From positions 1 through 11,881 of the forward strand of contig JAOXYB010049514.1 in assembly GCA_028565635.1 (NCBI GenBank): DNA of 11,881 nucleotides, read 5' to 3'. Numbering within the stretch: position 1 is the stretch's first letter; each line of letters opens with the position of its first letter. Positions 1-9,500 of this stretch are shown in pieces. The position numbers were made by a program, and so were the translations under genes. The notes beneath the pieces are model-generated. The model was not told where the DNA came from and did not search any database. It saw nothing but the letters and a program-made list of their open reading frames with translations. This DNA is from Phoronis ovalis. Its lineage: Eukaryota > Phoronida > Phoronidae.

Positions 1-215
1 GAATCGTCCAGGTAGCGCTTCGTCTTCGCGGCCATAGACTTATTGTTACGTGCCCTCTCGGGAACAAACATGGCCGCCAGTCGGCCATATTGGAAGAAAT
101 TAAGCCGAAAAGTACAAGCGACCTGCACTTTGACTTGTATTTACCCTGTGCTGAATATGAAACCGATCGGGTAAAAACTGAAGCTGATATCGCGAGAAAA
201 GGAAAGTGTTACATA

Positions 216-235
216 CGACAACAACGACGACGACG
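216..235 (+). repeat. (CAA/GAC) simple repeat
   Basis: CGACAACAACGACGACGACG is a short trinucleotide run inside the repeat fragment. Confidence 0.8.
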
Positions 236-250
236 CCTACACTACGACAA

Positions 251-281
251 TATGCCCATTCCACTATGGTGGATGGGCATA
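251..281. repeat. Hairpin near the end of the repeat fragment
   Basis: TATGCCCATTCCAC pairs with GTGGATGGGCATA across a TATG loop, with one bulged T. This gives a stem of about 13 bp, followed by AAAATGATTACACAAGA and then CTAA at 299-302. Confidence 0.7.
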
Positions 282-354
282 AAAATGATTACACAAGACT
301 AATGGATATTATAACCTACTACATCAGAAACTGGCTTAAGTATACATTAATTAC

Positions 355-501
355 CTTTATCGATAAAAGCCTGTTTCCTATAGAATAAAGTAACTGAACC
401 TCTCTGGACTCCCACAAATGTTTTGATGTTTGTCTGCTATCATTTGACAACTGTATCATGCTACCATCCTCAGCATAACCACTTTCTAAGTTGTTCAGAA
501 T
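355..501 (-). CDS. TRAPPC12: TRAPPC12 coding exon 9 (last exon in window)
   Basis: Residues 608-656 (49 codons, phase 0 at both ends). Acceptor AATTTTGCAG|ATTCTG; donor ATAAAG|GTAATT. The peptide starts [15 protein letters not shown] and ends [10 protein letters not shown], matching human KILANLEQGLAEDGGM and SMANCLLLMK. In human the next residues are DYVLAVEAY, at the start of the TPR part. No such coding is found in 1-354, so the next exon lies outside the window. Confidence 0.92.
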
Positions 502-3500
502 CTGCAAAATTTAAATCAAGATACAAAAATTTAGAAAAATACTGAAAGTTATTTAAACTCCTCTAATAATAGCTGCAGTAACTATGGAAAAAGATTACTG
601 TTTCTATTTAAAGATACATCTATTAACACTTCAATTTACATACTAAAACCAACAACTTCCTGCAAAAGTTGCACCCCAATCTATTAAAAGTTAAATTATA
701 GTCTCCTATACCAGTATACAATACTTTATGTCTGATTACCTTTTTAGTAATGGCATGTAAATAATACAATCTATCCAAGGATTCGGCTGCTTTGCCCAAA
801 AATGCAGGAATTTCAGCATGCAGAACACGGAATGCAAATGGCACCATTGATCCTACAGAAATATTAATACATACATAATTATTCAATATTCCATTCATGA
901 TAACTACCACATTATGTGAATCAACAGTAATGTATAATATCTTTGTAAGGTGGCGAGTACTGTTCGGCACAACTTTCTGGAACAACATAGTTAAATGAAA
1001 TGATAACTTACAAAAAATGTATGTTTTTTGATGGATAGTTATTTGAAAACTATGGAAATTTACTTTACACATGATTATGTAATCAGCAAGGGGACAATTT
1101 CGAGTGATAATGAAGACAAATTTTTAAAAAAATTACAAACTAGGCTGAAACACTTAAAATTAACTGGAAATACAGATTTCTGAAAGTGTCTAAGATTTTG
1201 TTTATTCAAAAGTTATGAACCTTCAACAGCCAGAATTTTTTTTTTTTTCTGACACCCATATACTAGAAGCACATAGTTCAAAAGCAGAGCAAACTTTTAA
1301 AAATCAGAGATACATTATTTATTAGAGATCCCTTTGGAAAGAAATTTTGACCAAGTTTCAACCTCTTTACCGATTACATACATGCGAAAAACAAGTAAAT
1401 TATTACATTTCAAAAATGTATACTTTTATTGGTCTACTTTTTCAATTAACTATGCAAAAAACCTCAAAGTATAAAGTGTGAAGAAGTTATCAGAACGGGA
1501 CTTAGTTGCTGGAACAATGTACACTACTACAGACCATTTGCATGCAAATGCTTTCACAATTCTTTTTTTGCGAAGGAATCATACGAGCATGTGAAGAACG
1601 GCATGGTTGTTTGGGTTCACAATCAGTTGTCCATCATACACGGTTTTTAAAGTCCTGTAATCTAGGATGTATTTTTGTGCACCCGTGTCATATACAGATC
1701 TTTTTGTTCAATTGCTCAATTAAGAAGAAATAAATACAGTAGATGAAAACAGCAGGACAGCTTTATATGCTAGAACTGAGTTTCACCTTTTCTTCCTGGG
1801 TATATGTCAGGGTAGAATTCATAATATAAGTCCGGACGATCCAAATTGCCAAATGTTTGACACTCTGATTCCGCTACATTATATAGACGTAATTTTACTA
1901 ATAATGCAATTCGAACAAACCATACCTGAAAAGTAAATAAGCAACGTAAATATCTGCACTTTGCCATCAAAAAGGTGTTTGTTTCACTAATCCACTGATA
2001 ATACTGTGGTATGCTATTAGTAAAATAGTGTAGTACTAAGTAAATATCATTGTTTACTGTTAAAGTGTTAATTCATGCATTTACTAATCACTATGCAAGT
2101 TTTAAGGAATAAATAAATCATAATTAAAATTGAATAATCAACAGAAAATTTCATTATTTTACAGGAAATCTTTTGTAATAATTTTTTATAAAATTATTAT
2201 TAATCAATCATATAAAACAATATATTAACATATATATTAACGAAAACACAAATACAATATTGTTTTAATGAACCTAAGTCCCAGGATGGTACCCATTCAT
2301 AGTGACTGTATATATGTGCTACCCCCATGGGCTCCCTCTTTTCAGCACGGGATATTTTATTATGTTTATTTGACAATTTTACCATGGGGATGTTTATTTT
2401 GCAAATTTCATTGGAAACGATAGGAAGCAGTTTAATTGAAAAAGGCAATACTTTCTATTATGCATATGTAATGTATAAATGTTCATTCATACAAAAATAA
2501 ACATAATTCCAACAAGTGCAGCTATATATGGTTGTAAAAATATATACCCCATGGTAAAAAAGTCAGTTGCAAAAACAAACCATGGTAAAAATTGTCAAAT
2601 ATAAAACATTAAAAAATATCCCATGGTAAAAAATTTAGCTGAAAAAAGGGGGCCCATGAGGCGGCACATACATACAGTCACTTCGAATGATAGTACCCCT
2701 CACGAAGTATATTTTCAGAAAGCAATGATTATCATGGGTTAAGGGTTTTTTACCTGGGCTTCACACCCCTAACAAGTTTTTGTAAAGTACCCCCTGGAGT
2801 GTAAGCATCAGTGGATCCCATTTACATGACAGATACTTACATGACGTATACAATTTCCTGTAATTTACATTCTAAAGAGAACTGAATATTCTTTATTAGT
2901 TTTAATAAGATTCTCAGGAAATCGATGGAATTAATAACTAACGAATTAATAAATTCAAAAGAACTGTAATTAAAAGACAGTAACACAAAATAAAACTATC
3001 ATATTATAAGACAGTATAATATCACACAAAGTGGAATGCTACATACATGTATAATCAGATATTAGTTTTTCTGCCACGTTAATAGTTTAAGAAAGGTGTT
3101 AATTTATTTCTTGTTAGCAATTTATACAACTCCTTAGCAAACAAGGAAAATTGGGTTAAATCACTTACAGTCCTGTTAATGCACTTTTGAGATTGCCTCT
3201 AGTTTCCAAGAACTCGCATATTTTAGAAGTACTTAACAGTAATAAAAAATGCCTAAAATACAGACTTTTCACAATTGGAAGATTGATTTACATATGGTAA
3301 CTTCATTATGACATGTATTCTGAATAAGATACATGGTCCAAACATGCTAGAAGAAAGTGAGACTTCTAAGCTGGCCACTTTGAGAGAAATTCCAATAATG
3401 TAAATCAAAAACAACACGCACTTCGTTAAAAATGAAAGCATAATAAGAGAATTACAAAATTGATTTCACATATTTATTTCATGATATATATTAGTTACAT

Positions 3501-6500
3501 GTTATATACATATAAGTAACCATTTACAAACAAGAAAGTAGCATGTGTTCACTCAGCATTTATTTTGATTATTCAACCATTTAATGGAGGGAATATAAAA
3601 GGAAACTTATGGAAACTCCCAAAGGAAATTTAATAAAAGACTTATTAAACTGTGAAGATCTCTAATTTCTATAATAATTAATTTTTATAGATATAAGACA
3701 GAATAGGAGGAAGAGTAGTTACTAGGGACATATGCACTAAAAGTTACATGTCAAACTAGTTGACGTTTCAAGAGTAACTACAATAGATACTGAAGTTGGA
3801 TGGTGAACTGACAATTTGAGGTTTGTTAGCAGCAGCTTACTGCCTTATATACACAACGATCAAGCATGAAGTAATTGTCCAACAATGGTTAATGTTACAA
3901 GGATATTAATTTCAGTGACATTCAATAATTTTGGTATTTAGACACTCCATTAACATCTCTTCACTAAGAAAACAGGAGAAAGACATTACCGAGATTTCAC
4001 AATTATCATAAAACTGTAATGAATGATTTCACAAAATGAGCATCCATGAAAACAATTTCACAGATGCTAAGAAGTGTTTGGGCGACCAATAGATTACATC
4101 ATTTTTAAAATCAGGTGAAAACATCACCATATAGAATGCTGACAATTCTTCATTTTTTTATTATATAGCGCTAAGGATGAATGATACGGCAAATTTTGAG
4201 GGAAACCTTTCGTGTGACTTTGAGAACAAATATTTGTGTGATACGAATTACATCACTTTTATTATATACATTGGATTGTTTTGCATAATTGGTGGGATCA
4301 GTAATGCAATGGTAGTGGCAGTTTATTCCAAGAAAATCCAGCATCAAAATTCAAAAAACCTTTTTATTCTAACATTAGCGGTAATGGATTTAACAGTGTG
4401 CATACTGATAATGCCATTTTACATTTTCTATGAACTGCGTACCATTTACAGCCCTTTCATTTGTGGGCTATTTCACTATCTAACAAATGTTTGTTCTTTT
4501 AACTCTCTTTTTACATTGAATTCAGTAGCTATAGAAAGATACTGTGCTACATGCAAACCGTTTCACTACAAATTATTCTCCAAAAAGCAAATAAAGAAGA
4601 TTATACTAGGAAACTTCATTTTAGCAAGCATACTGTCCATTCCATCAGCAATTACACACCGAACACACATGTCAGTGGATGATGCATCATGTTATTTGGA
4701 TAAATCTTCTCTGGTCACTTATCTTTATGGGATACTTTTATCAGTGATATTTTTTGGTGTAATTGTGACAGTCCTAGTGCTGTATACGTGTGTATATGTT
4801 AAGATTGTACAGATTAAACGACAAATGCAAGTCAGGCAGATACATACATTAAGTAATGAAGTACAAGATGGCAAAAGCATCCAACACAAGGTATGTAAGC
4901 GTGGCTATGAGAGAGTGACTGTAATGCATACTGAAGCAATGAATCAAATCACAATAATACATGATTTAACAGTTTTAGATATCATGCTGTTTTCTATTGA
5001 CAAAACTATTTCTCAGAATTTTTTTCCAAAATTACCTGTTACATGAACTTACTAAAGTTTGAGAATATAGGGAAAGAGCAAAAAGTAAGCTGACTGTTAA
5101 ATGAAAAGTTACATTTTACTAATGCAGGCAGTCAGGTTTGCAAAACAATTCTGCAAAAGATAACACTATCTGAAATTTCAACTGATTACTAATTTATATA
5201 TAATTTATTGCTGCTGATGGGTGATTTCAATTTCAGTTTGGTTGAACTTTTTTAAGGAAAATATGTGAACATTTTAGTTTTATTTTTATTTTCATTAATT
5301 AAACTGGACAAACTATAGATTCTAGAACATCTCAACTCTTATACATTTATAGGTAGAAGATAAAAAAATGAAACCTGGTGTTCCTCAAGTAAGATACTCG
5401 TTTGCTTCCCCACAAAGACTTGAAATAAAAAATTCCAATCTTCAGCCAGAATTACCAGGCTGTGTGCCTCAAGAGCAGGAAAATAATTATAACATAAATA
5501 ATGAAAAAGACATAGGTCAACATTTGCATACTATAAATGGGATGCAACACACTCAAGACAGAAATGAGGTATCACTTGCGCATAACAGGATTTTACAGAA
5601 TTGGGATGCAAAAGTGAACTTGATTAATCAGGATGAAAAAGAAATATTTCATAATCAGAACAAAAAACAGATATCACATACTCAGGATGGAAAAGAAATA
5701 ATGCATATTCAGCATGTTGACATTTCAAATAGGTTAACAGAGCCTCTCTGGGATTCAGGTATAAAGCACAACACAGACAGTAAATTACAGATCTCAAAGT
5801 CAACTGCAAGTAGCTACAGATACACAGATGCATATAAAACTTTCACAGAAGGGGAAAGAATTAATTCCTCCGGTACTAGTAATGAATCATTTGAAGAACA
5901 CTTAACAAAGATTTATAATCACAACACAACTCCACCAGGAACATCTGGACACACATCACATAATGAAGATTATGCTAGGAGCAATGTAGTCAAAAACTTG
6001 AATCACACAAGGGAAGAAATTACAACTAAACAAAACAGAATATGGCTATGGTTACAGAATATGAAACGCAAACCTGAAAAGCATGAAAAAGCTGGGAAAG
6101 CAGGAAAGGCAAGAAAACAACCAAAAGTAAAAGTTCATCCCTGCGCAGCAAATGACAGAAGTGTTACTTTACATAATAAATCACATGAACAACGAGAAGA
6201 ACATTTACTCTCCATACCACAAGCAAGAACTATGAAACTAGAAATGGCAGAAAATAAGAAAATACCATCTACTAATATTCAAAAGCAACAAACAGAGTGC
6301 CCGAAATTAAGCCATAATAGAACAGCAACAATGCTTTTTGGTGCAACAGCAGTATTTATTATATCTTGGATACCATTTGGTTTAAGAGTTATGGATATTA
6401 TTCCATATATCCCCGTTTTAGATTACCTGTTTTTTGTAAATAATTGCACAAATGCATTTATTTACGCTATTGTAAAAAAGAGTTTTAGAACAGAAATTTC

Positions 6501-9500
6501 ACGGCGATTAAATTGTCGCTGGTGATATAACTGCATCAGACAAAACCAATTTTATAAAAACTGTATTTATAGTGAAAAAAATGCATATTTTATAGTACAG
6601 TTTAGAGTAATTAAAATGATTATTGACTTTTTATGTTTTTATAATGCACAATATAGAATAATAACAAGTGAAAATGAATTATGTTTGTAAACAAACCAAT
6701 TCAGAATTATTTTAACCTTAAAAGTGCATTAGCTTATCAATATATCAATAATAATAATTGTCTGACACAACCACATGAATGTGTTAATCACATAACTTCA
6801 GGATATCAATATACCAGAAGTCAGTGCAGGTCAGTGGAACAATGGTTGGAGGGCATAAACTTTTAACAAACAAGGTGTAACATACATGTACCACAAAACA
6901 CTAAAATAAAATGAGTACACTGTATTATTCCTATGTATAGGTGGGGTACAAGTAACAGCCACAAAATTATTATACAGTGCGCATAAATGGCACTTTTAAT
7001 ACGTTACCAGGAGTCTTCATGGTTTTCATTATATTTAGCTTGACATTCTTAACGAGCTTATAGAATCCTAATATGCTAGTTTCTTTTATATTCTTGCATT
7101 GGAATCAGATTTGATACAAGAAATCACTACGGTCCCATGGTATACCAGCTAAACAGCTAACACGATCAGCTGATCTCCACCTCACTAATCAATGTGATTA
7201 ACATATTTATTTGGCTGTACCAGACAATTATTATTAATAATGGATTTATATTACCAACCTAATGAAATATGATCAATTGCCAATAGAACATTTTCTTGCA
7301 CTTGGTGAAGCCACTGATTGAGCCACTATTTTATGAATGAACAATGGTGCACTGTTTCCCATGGTTTGGAACAATTCATTCACAAAATGTTGCCTACTGC
7401 AAAAGTTTGTGACCGATGACTCCACTAAGTGCAGGCAGTTAATCTATGATTACAAAATCTGAAGCAGGTGTACTGCATAATAAGACCTAAAAATACTACT
7501 GCAGACCATTAGCTATAACTACATTACACTCATATTTTTTCATTTTATCAGCTTGAGATCTTTGTGCTGTTTTAAAATTTGAACTCATAATTCTAGTCAA
7601 CTTACATTAAAAATTTTAGTGATGCAATTAGGATTACATTAATTGCAATACATAGAAGCTAACTAACTAATCTCTTGATACACCACCTGGTGGCGAGACA
7701 GCGACGAGCTTAGTGTAGTTACAAAGTTATTAGTTTAATCATGTCAGCATAAAATTTCCCTTTTGACAAAATAAAATCAACAGCAAACTCCTAATGCAGC
7801 ATAATTTTGGTCCTTCCACTTTAACACTGCTGACCGGATTCAATCTATTTTAGAAAATTCTTAGGTAATTAAAAAACAGTCATGCATACAATTTAAGAAA
7901 ATAAAATTTATACCTGTGAAGTATGGAATTTTATGATAATGTAGCTTTGACCGTTGTAAATACCCAGAGGAGTAATTTCGAAATTGAAACAAGGAATGGT
8001 GTTACATACTGCATAATGTAAAGTTAACAGTCTAGTAAAGTTGTTTCTATTGTTTTATTAAGACAGTAAAAAGTATTAAACATACATAAACACTTGTCTG
8101 CCTGTAGGTATGCATATATCAGCCATGGCAATTTCAGATTGAAGACGCATGCTTTATTGGCCATCAACCTATCAAAGGAGTCTAGGCCATGGCAATATTC
8201 CACTGGCATATTTTATCAATTATATTCAACCGTTAATTCTAACTACACCCAACTGTAACTCTTTGTGTGGCTGTAGAACTCAATTTACATAACTAACCTG
8301 TAGACTATTTGGTGAATGTTGTGTAGGTGTACTAACTTGTCCTGTGCCTTGTCCCTGTGGTGTTAATAATTTACCTGTCAAATCAATGGCTGCCCTGAAA
8401 CTTTCTACTTTCTGAAAAGAGAAAAAAGTATATTTAGCAAAGTGACGCAACTTCTGTTGAATTCCCACACTTTTTGGTTGAGGTTTATCTCAATTCCTCG
8501 TGAAATAACATCCTTTTCATTGTATATGGCCAACGGTGGTTTTGATTTGTTTTGTACAAAGATATTCGGTTATTCAAAACAAAAATAAAATAATATCATT
8601 ATTATTAGAAGTTAGTGTCACCTTCCCACGCACAATTGTACGACTCATTTTTGGAAAAGAATAATAAAATAGTTGCTGACAAAAAGGGGATAATGAAAAC
8701 ATTCAAAAGTTCTCACAATGAGTTCTCTTAGACCATTCTCATCTTGACTAACACTGTGTACAGTTAGAATTTGTCTTTTGCTGGCTTCATGTTCACCCAT
8801 AAATCTATATACCAACTCTTTCACAGGATCACCCTAAAATATATAAACAAGCACAACACTGTTACCAAATGTTTCCTAACAATGGTACTTAAATAATGCT
8901 GCTGTCAGGTATCTTTAAATATTTACAATTATCACCCACACCACCTAATTGTATGCCTTATTGATGTGTTAATCAAAACAGAGATTGGATAACTTACAAA
9001 CAGCTGAACACTACATTATTAGGCTAGTGGCACTTTTTATTTCTGTAATATAACATATCTAATTGTTACATACAACAGATTAATTGTTTACATTGTTGTT
9101 ACAACAAACACTTCAAATCAGTTAATCACCTGTGAATCAGTTACTAGTAATCCAGGCATTGTCAAGTGTTCTTGAGCAGGAACAAACATTCCTGGTGGAT
9201 TGGTTGCCATAGTAATAAATACTTGTCTATAAATATCTGCAGGAATCCACGCATCATGTTGCCTATCTGAATCACTCATCTTCAGACTTGCACTAAAGGT
9301 GTCCTCAGAATCTTGAAATGCGTGAATGAATTTATCTGCACCAGGATCCGAGTTTTCTGATGATCTTCTTGGAGAGATTGGAGCTGCAGAACATTCAAAA
9401 TGTTAATCTACATGTATGTTAAATATATTGTGCATACATATCTAATGTACTCAACAGTGACAAAAAACAATTTAATTGCAAATATATTTCTGCTCTAACA

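Larger units (their letters stand above)
1..302. repeat. Probable dispersed-repeat fragment, GC-richer, with terminal-type hairpin
   Basis: The first 300 bases are clearly richer in G+C than the rest and carry CpGs that are rare elsewhere. They contain an inverted repeat ATGGCCG/CGGCCAT (70-88), a CGACAACAACGACGACGACG simple repeat (216-235) and a near-perfect hairpin (251-281) followed by an A-run. This arrangement resembles non-autonomous repeats of invertebrate genomes. The family is not identified and the left end is outside the window. It lies in TRAPPC12 intron 9. Confidence 0.5.
1926..8297 (-). other. TRAPPC12: TRAPPC12 intron 6 (6,372 bp), host of the nested GPCR
   Basis: Minus-strand donor CAG|GTTAGT at 8297 and acceptor TTTTCAG at 1926-1927. 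It is about 7 times longer than the next largest TRAPPC12 intron visible here (934 bp). Besides the GPCR it holds an inverted repeat (2288-2697), clustered CCATGG motifs and short palindromes. The stretches 2700-4130 and 6920-8290 contain no other gene I can recognise; the short frames there show no family resemblance. Confidence 0.9.

Noticed and set aside
90-302. 70-codon plus-strand frame in the repeat fragment
   Set aside because: It spans the inverted repeat, the GAC simple repeat and the hairpin; the peptide shows no family features and looks like a chance frame.
1506-1733. 75-codon plus-strand frame in TRAPPC12 intron 7
   Set aside because: Cys-rich but with no signal peptide, no regular Cys spacing and no splice support.
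2176-2199. A+T-only hairpin with 10-bp arms
   Set aside because: Expected by chance in such A+T-rich sequence; no sign of function.
2200-2448. 82-codon minus-strand frame
   Set aside because: It lies over the left arm of the inverted repeat and A+T-rich flank; no recognisable protein.
5353-5356. Alternative acceptor AG at 5355-5356 for GPCR exon B
   Set aside because: Using it would shift the frame by one base relative to exon A and destroy TM6 and TM7.
5368-6525. Exon B as a separate stand-alone gene
   Set aside because: It has only TM6, TM7 and tail, and it joins exon A in phase 0 through consensus splice sites to make a full receptor.
6681-6866. 61-codon plus-strand frame downstream of the GPCR
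   Set aside because: Low-complexity chance frame in the likely 3' UTR; no initiation context or homology.
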